Origin: Actinomycetota bacterium
GTDB taxonomy: Bacteria > Actinomycetota > Acidimicrobiia > Acidimicrobiales > Ilumatobacteraceae
Assembly: GCA_005805045.1 (NCBI GenBank)
Contig: SYNW01000042.1
Coordinates: forward strand, 1-11,566
Direction: 5' to 3'
DNA length: 11,566 nucleotides
The translations under genes and the position numbers were made by a program. Positions within the stretch are counted from its first letter, which is position 1. Each line of letters begins with the position of its first letter. A model generated the notes under the pieces. It had not been told where the DNA came from. It did not search any database and saw nothing but the letters and a program-made list of their open reading frames with translations. Positions 1 to 7,388 of this stretch are shown piece after piece.

Positions 1-1695
1 GATATCAAAGACTTGCAATGCGTGTCGTAATTTGTGTGCATCGCCGTCGACCGTCAATTTTTTGTCAGTCAAAGCATTTGACAGTGAAAGATCACCAGCC
101 AGAATGTCAGCCCATATTTCGATGCTGCAATTGACGGTGATGTCAGCGCCCTTGCCATCAGTGGGGCAGGCAATGCAATTTCTTATGTGTAACCCGGTTG
201 GTTGCTTCCCGACAAATGTGAACCGAAGATGCACGTCGATGTCTATTGCTCTTTCGGGCACTAGTAAGACTCGCAAGATCTGCACGGCGTTATCGCTTGT
301 TGACGACAAGATTTGTTTTCGCGAAAGACGGTGCTGATTGAAGCGAGTCAGATCGAAGGTGCCGTCAAGGTGCCGAGCACGGGCAAGACACCAATTGCGA
401 ATATTGGCCGCCGTCGTGCGTTGGGCGATACCGCGCAAAGTTTTTGCCAAAAGTAGTTTGTCGGCCGTCTCGACTTCGGTGCTGTTGACGAGCCACGAAC
501 TGAGTTCGCAAGCCCATCGCAAATCATCGCCATTGATGGCCTCGGTAGCCTTTTGACGCACGATTTCGCGGCCACCAAAACCCGCGATCATGCGATCTGA
601 GTGTTCGAATCTGGGCAGGGGAAACAAGTTCGCAGGGTCACCGTCAAACCAGCCGAGTAAACCGGTGCGGATCTGTCGCACGTGATGCTCTGTGACACCG
701 TAAAACTCTGAGGTCAAATTGTCGTCATCAAAGAAGTCTGGCAGGCGAATTGAGTGGGCAAGTTCGGTGCTTGTGTATCCACGATTCGTCAAACGAACTG
801 TTTGATCCCACAAAAATTGAATCGAGTCTCGGTATCTGATGACTCGTTGCGAGATTTCGGCCTTGCCACTGATCGGCATGCCGTGCGCGCCGACGAGATG
901 ACCTGGCTTCAGAGAAAGCAAATGGTCGAGGCCGGTGAGCATGATCCGCGGGTCGCGGTACTCTTCACCTCGAATTGCGAAAATATTGAACAGCACCGGC
1001 CAAACAAGATTGTTGACGGCACAGCCCAGTGACTCGAACCAGTATGTGACCGAATCATCGGCATCAGACGGCGCCGGCATTACGCCGATATCTAGACCGG
1101 CAACTCTGATCGTGCATGGCGAGTCGAAAGTATGTATCGGCTCGACGAACCCGTTGGTTTGTGTCTTGTGTTCAGGATTTCGATAAAACCGACCCAGCCC
1201 GACATTTACATTGCCGTCCGGGCCGTCGGGGGGCAAGGTGATCGCAAATTGCTCGACCAGGCCGCGACTGTAACTCGGGGCAATTTCGGTTGCGATGCGA
1301 ACTCGGTTGTAGGCGATCTTGCTGTGGCCGTATATCTCAACTTTTGTCTCTGGTGATTCATCGAGCACTGCTTGTGTGCCAGCAACATAATGAAAGTGTG
1401 TGTATAGCACCGCAACGATTGGTTTTTTCGTGTGCTGTCGCAATTCAGAAATAGCGGCACGCATTTCTTCGTTTGATTCGCCTGTATCAATTGCGATGAT
1501 GCCGTCAGGTGCATCGATGAAGGTTTGGTTTGAGAGACCGTTGCCGACCAGGCACCAGATGCGATCACTGACTTCGTAGAAGTTTCGAACAAGTCGCTTT
1601 GAGTGTTCGACTAAATCACGATGAGCAACGTGTCCAGCGTTGGTCGTGACGGTCGTGTTCGAGTTTGGCTCGAAACTGCGGCCCCGTTTTGTCAC
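1..1695 (-). CDS. Alkylsulfatase-family MBL-fold protein, 3' end outside window
   Basis: An open frame of 565 codons runs off the window edge. The start is taken as GTG at 1693-1695, which overlaps the TGA of the upstream oxygenase gene by 4 bp (GTGA). The architecture matches the SdsA1/BDS1 alkylsulfatase family: a metallo-beta-lactamase fold (about residues 35-275), a helical dimerisation region (about 280-460, with GLLGWFDGDP near 345) and an SCP2-like C-terminal domain (from about 470, with LAGDLSLSNAL and KLTVDGD). Family members hydrolyse alkyl sulfate esters with two zinc ions. Here the usual HxHxDH motif reads THFHYVAG (99-106), so the two histidines remain while D and the third H are V and A. 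The two glutamate ligands also appear replaced, and H271 (AHGMPISG) is kept. No signal peptide is seen, so a cytosolic location is likely. Family assignment is good; sulfatase activity is doubtful. Confidence 0.85.
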   Translation of the reverse strand, partial: MTKRGRSFEPNSNTTVTTNAGHVAHRDLVEHSKRLVRNFYEVSDRIWCLVGNGLSNQTFIDAPDGIIAIDTGESNEEMRAAISELRQHTKKPIVAVLYTHFHYVAGTQAVLDESPETKVEIYGHSKIAYNRVRIATEIAPSYSRGLVEQFAITLPPDGPDGNVNVGLGRFYRNPEHKTQTNGFVEPIHTFDSPCTIRVAGLDIGVMPAPSDADDSVTYWFESLGCAVNNLVWPVLFNIFAIRGEEYRDPRIMLTGLDHLLSLKPGHLVGAHGMPISGKAEISQRVIRYRDSIQFLWDQTVRLTNRGYTSTELAHSIRLPDFFDDDNLTSEFYGVTEHHVRQIRTGLLGWFDGDPANLFPLPRFEHSDRMIAGFGGREIVRQKATEAINGDDLRWACELSSWLVNSTEVETADKLLLAKTLRGIAQRTTAANIRNWCLARARHLDGTFDLTRFNQHRLSRKQILSSTSDNAVQILRVLLVPERAIDIDVHLRFTFVGKQPTGLHIRNCIACPTDGKGADITVNCSIEIWADILAGDLSLSNALTDKKLTVDGDAHKLRHALQVFDI

Positions 1696-2681
1696 AACGA
1701 ACTGTATTCGCCGAGCACTTGCGCCGGATTTGTCGAAACCGTATCGGGCCAGTTCGAATACCAGATGTCGGCCGCCGAAGTGCCAACATGCAGTGGTGGG
1801 CGATCAAAACCGTCAATTGGTGTGAGCAGCGGTTCGACCACGACATCAAATCTAGGCTTTGAAAAAAATGGAAACGATTGACGGGCCTTGCCTGAGTTAT
1901 TGAACACTCTGTGCGGCGTCGAAATCAAACGACCGCCACTCCAAAGTTCGAGCATGTCACCAACGTTGAGCACCAAACCATCTTGCGGGCATTCGGCACT
2001 GATCCACTCGTCGGCGCGATTGCGAACCTCAAGACCGCCGATCGGGTCGTGGGCCAGTAGCGTCAGCAAATTGAAATCTTTGTGCGGATGAATGCCCCAA
2101 GTGTCGCTTTGCGGGGGCATCGGCGGGTAGTTGAGCAGCGTCATATTCGTCAACGGGTTTGTCAAGCTCGACAAAATGATGTTGGCGTCCACGCCGAGTT
2201 GTGAGCACAGAGCGATCACCAATCGCTCGCTAACTGCCGCGAGCGCATGCCAATATCTCATGACTGGTGTTTTGATGTCTGTGTCAATGCGTGGCCATTT
2301 GTTTGGACCGTAAAGCTGACATGCCTGACAAATCGGATCACTCGGGTCGGTTTCGTTGTGTAGTTTCCACGCCTCGTATTGATCGGCTTTGCCTTTGCCC
2401 GAGTTCGGCGTGAAATAGCCGAGCGGTACAAAGCCGCGGTAATTGCCTTTAACAACAATGTCTTGCATCAAAGTCTCGCGCGGTGTTTCAAAAACTTTTG
2501 AGACTGCTTGCCGCATGTCGGCGATGATTTTTCCGTCAACACCATGATTGGTGATGACGGCGAAACCGATTTGGCTGAGAGCCGAATAGAGATTGCTTGC
2601 TGCGTCGTTGTAACTTGACTTCGAGGTGCTCATCAGCGCCGAGATGTCGATAATCTCGAGGCGCTTATTGAGCAAGTTCAT
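1692..2681 (-). CDS. Isopenicillin-N-synthase-like 2-oxoglutarate/Fe(II) oxygenase
   Basis: A 329-residue cytosolic protein of the plant/fungal-type 2OG oxygenase family (DIOX_N plus 2OG-FeII_Oxy). The N-terminal domain carries the typical 'IGFAVITNHGV' segment (38-48). In the C-terminal jelly roll the iron ligands are H200 and D202 (HPHKD) and H257 (STPHRV), and the 2-oxoglutarate anchor is R267 with S269 (RQSF). Length and motif order are normal, so the enzyme should be active. The substrate cannot be read from sequence; relatives hydroxylate, desaturate, demethylate or close rings. The ATG abuts the TAA of the upstream iron-sulfur gene without a gap (TAAATG), and the stop overlaps the next gene by 4 bp, so the gene is translationally coupled on both sides to formate dehydrogenase and to the sulfatase-like gene. 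A role releasing a C1 unit that FDH then oxidises is an inference. Confidence 0.9.
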   Translation of the reverse strand: MNLLNKRLEIIDISALMSTSKSSYNDAASNLYSALSQIGFAVITNHGVDGKIIADMRQAVSKVFETPRETLMQDIVVKGNYRGFVPLGYFTPNSGKGKADQYEAWKLHNETDPSDPICQACQLYGPNKWPRIDTDIKTPVMRYWHALAAVSERLVIALCSQLGVDANIILSSLTNPLTNMTLLNYPPMPPQSDTWGIHPHKDFNLLTLLAHDPIGGLEVRNRADEWISAECPQDGLVLNVGDMLELWSGGRLISTPHRVFNNSGKARQSFPFFSKPRFDVVVEPLLTPIDGFDRPPLHVGTSAADIWYSNWPDTVSTNPAQVLGEYSSL

Positions 2682-3620
2682 TTACTCGGGCTTGGTGTTT
2701 TGAACATGTTGAAATCCGAAACGACCTTTGATGCACAAGTTGCCGTGCGTTACCGAGTGATCGCTGGGCGATGTGACTTTGACGATTGTGTTGTCTTGCA
2801 CATGCAGAGTGAGTGCGCAACCGACCCCACAATAAGGACAAATCGTGTCGGTTTGTGTTTGTTCGGGTTCGTTCCATGTGCCCGCTTCACGCATTTCGTA
2901 TTCACTTGTGAACATCAGCGCGCCAGTCGGGCAAACCTGAATGCAGTTGCCGCAGTAAACACAGGCAGAATCTGTCAGGTCTACAGCAAACTCGGTTGAA
3001 ATTCTGGTGTCGAAGCCACGACCAGCAGTTGTGATCGCGAAAGTATTTTGCCATTGCTCGCCGCAAGCATCAACACACTGGTAACACAAAATGCATTTCG
3101 AGTAGTCGCGCACATAAAGCGCATTGTCGATCTTGACGGGCTGGTGCACCGTCTCGGCAGTTTCGCCATCTGGTGGGTGATGATGGCCGGTGACGGCATC
3201 GTCGCGTTTGCGATGATGATACGACGGTGCGCCGAATCGCGAGGGCTCTGCGTCGTAATTTTGATTCCATTTTGCAATATTTTTTGTCAACGATAAGTCG
3301 ACTGATGAGCCGAGAAGTTCGAGCACAAGTTTGCGGCTGTGACTCGTGCGCTCTGTGTCCGTGTTGACGACCATGCCCGATTCGACTTTGCGCGAGCAAC
3401 TTGGCACGAGTGTGCGTGAACCTTCGACCTCGACCATGCAGACTCGGCACGCATTTTTTGGTGTAATCGTGTCGCCATAACAAAGAGTCGGGATGTCTTT
3501 GCCTGATGCGCGACAGGCATCTAGCAGCGTTGAGCCTTCTGGTGCCGTAATTTTTTTGCCGTCGATCGTCAGTTCAATGCTTTTACGAACTTGAAGACCG
3601 GTTGTCACTTGCGTGCTCAT
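2682..3620 (-). CDS. Formate dehydrogenase iron-sulfur protein carrying the N-terminal part of the alpha subunit
   Basis: The 312-residue protein matches the N-terminal third of NAD-linked formate dehydrogenase alpha subunits, then stops. Visible in order: a [2Fe-2S] ferredoxin domain with C47, C58, C61 and C75; two [4Fe-4S] motifs C176/C179/C182/C186 and C220/C223/C226/C230; and the molybdenum-proximal [4Fe-4S] motif CPYCGVGC (C261, C264, C268) with C296 in GNLCIKGRFG. K298 corresponds to the electron-relay lysine of E. coli FdhF. The chain ends 14 residues later, where a normal alpha subunit would continue into the molybdopterin domains; those lie in the gene at 7389-9323. The His-Cys3 cluster motif expected near 103-125 is absent, and a histidine-rich linker (H135-H136, H146-H148) precedes the ferredoxin domain. 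ATG overlaps the upstream stop by 4 bp. Likely role: carry electrons from the catalytic protein to the NuoEF-like subunit. Confidence 0.9.
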   Translation of the reverse strand: MSTQVTTGLQVRKSIELTIDGKKITAPEGSTLLDACRASGKDIPTLCYGDTITPKNACRVCMVEVEGSRTLVPSCSRKVESGMVVNTDTERTSHSRKLVLELLGSSVDLSLTKNIAKWNQNYDAEPSRFGAPSYHHRKRDDAVTGHHHPPDGETAETVHQPVKIDNALYVRDYSKCILCYQCVDACGEQWQNTFAITTAGRGFDTRISTEFAVDLTDSACVYCGNCIQVCPTGALMFTSEYEMREAGTWNEPEQTQTDTICPYCGVGCALTLHVQDNTIVKVTSPSDHSVTHGNLCIKGRFGFQHVQNTKPE

Positions 3621-5425
3621 GCTGAAAATACTTTAAGTCGTGTAAGTGCAGAGTCGATGGCATTGTGCGCGGTTTGACCCAAACCGCAGATGCTGGCATC
3701 GCGCATCACCTGCCCAAGATCACGGAGCAATTGCAGATCAATGGCGGCGTCACCAGTGCCAGATGACTTGACCAATCGGGCGAGGGCTTCTTGTTGTCGC
3801 ACCGTGCCGACTCGACATGGCACGCATTGGCCGCATGACTCGTCGCGAAAGAATGCGGCGATGCGTTGCAGTTGGTCGACCATGTTCACGCTCTGGTCGA
3901 GCACCATCACCACACCTGAGCCGAGTGTCGAGCCTGCGGTTCGCGCCGCTTCAAGTGTGAGTTCAAGGTCTAGATCTTCAGGACCAACAAAACCGCCCGC
4001 AGCACCGCCCAACAACACGGCCTGTAATTGCGAGCCCGATTTGAGGCCTCCAGCAAGGTTTATTAGTTCTCTTAAAGTGGCACCAAATGTGACCTCATAA
4101 ACACCTGGCTTGGTGACCGCACCTGAAACGCAGAAGAGTTTCTTGCCTTTTGAGCCCGTCGAACCCCAAGACGCATATTTTTCGCCAGTGTTGTTGATGA
4201 TCGGGAGAACATTCAAGAGTGTTTCGACGTTGTTGACCAAGGTTGGTTTGCCGAAGAGACCGACCTCAACTGGAAACGGCGGCTTGTTGCGTGGCTCGCC
4301 GCGGTATCCCTCAATCGAGTTGAAAATCGCAGTCTCTTCGCCGCAGATGTATGCACCGGCACCTCTGAAGATGGTGATCTCAAAATTGAAGCCAGAGCCG
4401 AGGATGTTGTCACCGAGATAATTCTTGCTTCGTGCAACGTCAATCGCATTGGTCAAATTTCGCAGAGCGCGCGGATATTCACCGCGCAGGTAGATGTAGC
4501 CGTGTTGACAACCTGTGGCGAATGCCGCAATCGTCATCGACTCGATCACGGCGAATGGATCGCCCTCCATAAGCACTCGGTCTTTGAATGTGCCGGGTTC
4601 TGATTCGTCGGCGTTGCAGATCACGTATCGCATCTTGACTGGCTGCGCCGCAACTGCAGCCCATTTTCTGCCGGTTGGAAACGCTGCACCACCGCGACCG
4701 ACCAAACCAGATGCCGTGACTTCAACGACTACATTTTCCGCGCCGATTGCGATTGCCTTGCGCAACGCCGAGTAGCCATCGTTGGCGACATAGTCGTCGA
4801 TGCTGAGTGGGTCGACGATGCCGATTCGTGAAAGTAGCACCAGCGATTTATTTGGGGTTTGAGGTGCGGCTTGTGCAACCGGCTGCTCGGCTGGTGCGGA
4901 TTTTCCGGCGACGAGATCGGCGATCTGGGTTTTTGTCGCGGGTGCGAGAACTTCTTGTCGAACTGTCACGCCGGTTTCGATCACGAGAACCGATGGCGCA
5001 CGCTCACAAGTGCCGAGACAAGGCGACGGAATCGCACCCTCAGGAATTGTCTCTTCGGTGCAACCTGATGCCGCACGACAGGCGAGATCGACACAGACAT
5101 GAACTTGACGCGCTGGTCGTTCGTTGGTGTCGAACAGCGCATAGAAGGTGGCAACACCGTAGATTTCGGCAGGGGCGATATCGAGACGTTGCGAAATGTA
5201 ATTGATCGCACCACGGCTGATGAAACCGATTCGATCGTTGACGCTGTGCAGCGTCGGCAGTAGTTGATGTCGCAACTGGCGCAGTTCTCCGCCACCACGC
5301 GAAACGCGCAGCCCTGATTCGTCGCGCTCGGCGCCCTGTGAGGTTTCAGATGGCGCACCAAGCAACGAATCAACAGCGATTCGTTCCTCGGCGCTAGCCG
5401 TGCCTGATGCGATTTTGAGATCCAT
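3617..5425 (-). CDS. fdhB: NAD-linked formate dehydrogenase diaphorase subunit, NuoE-NuoF fusion
   Basis: The 602-residue protein fuses two complex-I-type modules. Residues about 50-175 are NuoE-like, with the thioredoxin-fold [2Fe-2S] cysteines C111, C116, C136 and C140. An Ala/Pro/Gln-rich linker (about 176-192) joins them to a NuoF-like part: the FMN/NADH region GRGGAAFPTGRKW (243-255), GAGAYICGEETA (355-366), the SLBB-like region near 430-480, and the [4Fe-4S] motif ESCGQCVPC (C531, C534, C537) with C580. The same fusion is known in the beta subunit of Methylorubrum FDH1. It should accept electrons from the iron-sulfur protein encoded just downstream and reduce NAD+ in the cytosol. ATG at 5423-5425 has a plausible Shine-Dalgarno GAGG (5428-5431). 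It is the first gene of the minus-strand run and overlaps the next gene by 4 bp. The function assignment rests on the neighbouring FDH parts; by itself it could be a hydrogenase (HoxEF-like) diaphorase. Confidence 0.92.
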   Translation of the reverse strand: MDLKIASGTASAEERIAVDSLLGAPSETSQGAERDESGLRVSRGGGELRQLRHQLLPTLHSVNDRIGFISRGAINYISQRLDIAPAEIYGVATFYALFDTNERPARQVHVCVDLACRAASGCTEETIPEGAIPSPCLGTCERAPSVLVIETGVTVRQEVLAPATKTQIADLVAGKSAPAEQPVAQAAPQTPNKSLVLLSRIGIVDPLSIDDYVANDGYSALRKAIAIGAENVVVEVTASGLVGRGGAAFPTGRKWAAVAAQPVKMRYVICNADESEPGTFKDRVLMEGDPFAVIESMTIAAFATGCQHGYIYLRGEYPRALRNLTNAIDVARSKNYLGDNILGSGFNFEITIFRGAGAYICGEETAIFNSIEGYRGEPRNKPPFPVEVGLFGKPTLVNNVETLLNVLPIINNTGEKYASWGSTGSKGKKLFCVSGAVTKPGVYEVTFGATLRELINLAGGLKSGSQLQAVLLGGAAGGFVGPEDLDLELTLEAARTAGSTLGSGVVMVLDQSVNMVDQLQRIAAFFRDESCGQCVPCRVGTVRQQEALARLVKSSGTGDAAIDLQLLRDLGQVMRDASICGLGQTAHNAIDSALTRLKVFSA

Positions 5426-5488
5426 TGCCTCATTGACTTTACGACTTAAATCATCAACACAGCGACTTGTCTATTATTACTCACGTAT
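5426..5488. promoter_or_regulatory. Divergent intergenic region between fdhB and the second oxygenase gene
   Basis: These 63 bp separate two divergent genes and should hold promoters for both. On the minus strand GAGG (5428-5431) lies a few bases before the fdhB ATG and is a reasonable ribosome binding site. On the plus strand TATTAT (5472-5477) resembles a -10 box only 11 bases before the ATG at 5489, and no Shine-Dalgarno site is visible, so the plus gene may have a very short or absent leader. Read in reverse, the same AT-rich patch gives TAATAAT and could act as the fdhB -10 box. No convincing -35 boxes or operator repeats were found. Confidence 0.4.
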
Positions 5489-6343
5489 ATGTCCAAGACT
5501 TTCGTTGGCGCGACCGAATTCGTAGATCTGGATCGGTATCCGATTGACCGCGACTGTCAAGAGCGCCGTGATCTGCTCACAATCGCACAGAGTCATATTC
5601 AGGCTGATGGTTGTGCCGTTCTGAAAGGCTTCGTGCGGCAAGAAAAGATTGCCGAATTGGTTGACGAATGCAACTCGGTTGAAAAGTATGGACATCGAAA
5701 CTTCACGCGGACAAACCCGTATTTTCTGCCCGATCGTGAAGATCTGCCGAGCACGCATCCGCTGCGCAGATTTTATGATCGGTCGAATGCATTCGTGCCC
5801 GCCGACAACCTTGACGGTGAGAGCATCTTGCGGCGGATTTTTGAGTGGCAGGCATTTTCTCCGTTCATAAAGGATGTCTTGCAGGAGGAGAAGTTTTTTC
5901 CTTATGCGGATCCGCTGGCTGATGTCGTCGTGAATCTTGCCGAAGAGGGTGGTGGATTTCCTTGGCACTTTGATACGAACAATTTCACGGTGACGCTGGC
6001 GATTCAAAACGCTGAATCCGGGGGCGAGTTCGAGTACAGCCCGATGGTGCGTTCGTTGAGCGACGAAAACTACGACAAAGTTGAACAGGTACTTGATGGC
6101 GACAAGTCAATGATCAAGACGGTGCATCTTGAGCCTGGAGATTTGCAAATTTTCAAAGGCCGATATTCGTTGCATCGCGTCGCGCCGCTTCTTGGTCGGC
6201 AAAAACGATATGTCGCGATTTTCAGTTATGTATCTGAACCTGGAATGGTGAGCAGTCCACAACGCGCCAAAGAACTTTATGGCAGGGTTCTGCCGATACA
6301 TCTTGAGCGTGCAGGTTTGCGCGCTGATGCGCTGATTGATTAG
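5489..6343 (+). CDS. 2-oxoglutarate/Fe(II) oxygenase, possibly HalD/BesD-related hydroxylase
   Basis: A 284-residue cytosolic 2OG/Fe(II) oxygenase unrelated in detail to the one at 1692-2681. The iron ligands are H160 and D162 in FPWHFDTNN and H229 in SLHRV; R240 in GRQKRYVAIF is the likely 2-oxoglutarate-binding arginine. The run from WHFDTNNF through SGGEFEYSP resembles proteins annotated near the BesD/HalD amino-acid halogenase family. In halogenases the second ligand is glycine (HxG), whereas here it is aspartate, so hydroxylation is the expected chemistry. The family link is from memory and is only moderately sure. The ATG at 5489 has no Shine-Dalgarno site but lies just after a possible -10 box. 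A dehydrogenase gene follows after 13 bp in the same direction, so the two probably form an operon in which the dehydrogenase acts on the oxygenase product or a related metabolite. Confidence 0.85.
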   Translation: MSKTFVGATEFVDLDRYPIDRDCQERRDLLTIAQSHIQADGCAVLKGFVRQEKIAELVDECNSVEKYGHRNFTRTNPYFLPDREDLPSTHPLRRFYDRSNAFVPADNLDGESILRRIFEWQAFSPFIKDVLQEEKFFPYADPLADVVVNLAEEGGGFPWHFDTNNFTVTLAIQNAESGGEFEYSPMVRSLSDENYDKVEQVLDGDKSMIKTVHLEPGDLQIFKGRYSLHRVAPLLGRQKRYVAIFSYVSEPGMVSSPQRAKELYGRVLPIHLERAGLRADALID

Positions 6344-6356
6344 TCGTACTTCGATT

Positions 6357-7358
6357 ATGAAAGCAATTGTCACGACAGGTAACGGCGGCTTCGACAAACT
6401 CGTCTACAAGGATGTGCCGATGCCCAAATTATTCGCCGATGAAGTTTTGATTCAGGTCTTGGCGGCAGGTGTCAACAACACTGAGATCAACACTCGAGTC
6501 GGCTGGTATGCGAATGGTGGGTGGGATGTTCCGACTCCGTTCCCTTTTATCCAGGGCACCGATTGTTGTGGAAAAATAGTTGAAGTTGCCGAGGGTGTGA
6601 ATTCGGCGATCTTGGGCTCTCGCGTGTTGGTGCGACCATGCATGCGACCAGATGGTTTCGGCTCGATGCGCAACATCTGGATGGGTTCTGACTTTGACGG
6701 TGCTTTCGCACAGTTCGTGAAAGTACCTGCGAGTGAAGCGTTCGCAATTGATTCAAATTGGAGTGATGTCGAGTTGGGTTCGATTCCATGTAGTTATGGC
6801 TCGGCGGAAAATATGTTGTTGCGTGCCAAGGTTTCAAAGAGCGATCATGTTTTGATTGCTGGTGCGTCGGGTGGTGTTGGTTCGGCGGCAGTGCAGTTGG
6901 CGAAACTTCGTGGCGCACGCGTCACGGCGATAGTTGGTGCAGACAAAGCTAAACGCGCCGTTGATGCTGGCGCCGACGAGATCATTGTGCGGGGCACCGA
7001 TGTTGCCTCAGCCCTGGGCGAAGAAACTGTCGATATTGTCGTCGACAATGTTGGTGGCAACGATTTCGAATCGATGTTGCAAGTCATGCGTCGTGGTGGA
7101 AGGTATGTCTCGTCGGGGGCGATCGGTGGGCCGATTGTGAATCTTGATCTGCGAACTTTCTATTTGAAAGACCTGACTCTTATTGGTTGCACGGCGTGGG
7201 ACGAACCCGTGTTCAAAAACCTTGTCTCATATATTGAGACGAGCAAAATCAAACCCCTCGTTGCCAAGACATTTGCACTTCAAGAAATTGTAAAAGCCCA
7301 AACTGAGTTTTTGGAGAAAAAACACTTCGGCAAGTTTGTCTTAGTGCCAGAGCACTAA
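6357..7358 (+). CDS. Zinc-independent quinone-oxidoreductase-like MDR dehydrogenase
   Basis: A 333-residue medium-chain dehydrogenase/reductase. It has a GroES-like N-terminal domain (about 1-125, with AAGVNNTEIN at 37-46 and GTDCCG at 67-72) and a Rossmann domain with the nucleotide loop AGASGGVGSAAVQLA (168-182), followed by the usual DNVGG segment (230-234). The residues that bind catalytic zinc in alcohol dehydrogenases are missing, as in quinone oxidoreductases and enoyl reductases, so it probably uses NAD(P)H to reduce an activated double bond or quinone. The start chosen is the ATG at 6357, which gives the family-typical beginning MKAIV; a TTG at 6336 would overlap the previous gene and add seven non-conserved residues. 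There is no clear Shine-Dalgarno site. The stop codon lies inside the first of two hairpin repeats. Substrate unknown. Confidence 0.87.
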   Translation: MKAIVTTGNGGFDKLVYKDVPMPKLFADEVLIQVLAAGVNNTEINTRVGWYANGGWDVPTPFPFIQGTDCCGKIVEVAEGVNSAILGSRVLVRPCMRPDGFGSMRNIWMGSDFDGAFAQFVKVPASEAFAIDSNWSDVELGSIPCSYGSAENMLLRAKVSKSDHVLIAGASGGVGSAAVQLAKLRGARVTAIVGADKAKRAVDAGADEIIVRGTDVASALGEETVDIVVDNVGGNDFESMLQVMRRGGRYVSSGAIGGPIVNLDLRTFYLKDLTLIGCTAWDEPVFKNLVSYIETSKIKPLVAKTFALQEIVKAQTEFLEKKHFGKFVLVPEH

Positions 7359-7381
7359 CAAGTCACAGTGCCAGAGCACTA
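7341..7381. repeat. Tandem copy of a small hairpin between convergent genes
   Basis: The 15-base unit agtgccagagcacta occurs at 7343-7357 and again at 7367-7381, with a 24-base period. Each unit is self-complementary: AGTGC pairs with GCACT around a CAGA loop. In the first copy the stem extends to 7 bp (TTAGTGC/GCACTAA, 7341-7358). The first copy encodes the last residues VPEH and stop of the upstream dehydrogenase; the second repeats the same codons after the stop. It sits in the 30-bp gap before the convergent fdhA stop, so it may act as a weak bidirectional terminator or mRNA 3'-end stabiliser. No T-tract follows, so this role is inferred. Confidence 0.6.
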
Positions 7382-7388
7382 GAAATAC

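Noticed and set aside
32..1592. Several short frames of 60-130 codons on both strands in the first 1.6 kb
   Set aside because: They lie inside the continuous 565-codon minus-strand frame that matches the alkylsulfatase family; their translations are low-complexity or Arg/Ser-rich shadows.
3070..3483. A 137-codon minus-strand frame inside the iron-sulfur gene
   Set aside because: It is a shifted-frame shadow of a protein with four clear iron-sulfur motifs.
6336..6356. TTG start for the MDR dehydrogenase, overlapping the oxygenase gene
   Set aside because: The ATG at 6357 gives the MKAIV start typical of the family, and the extra residues MISRTSI have no family match.
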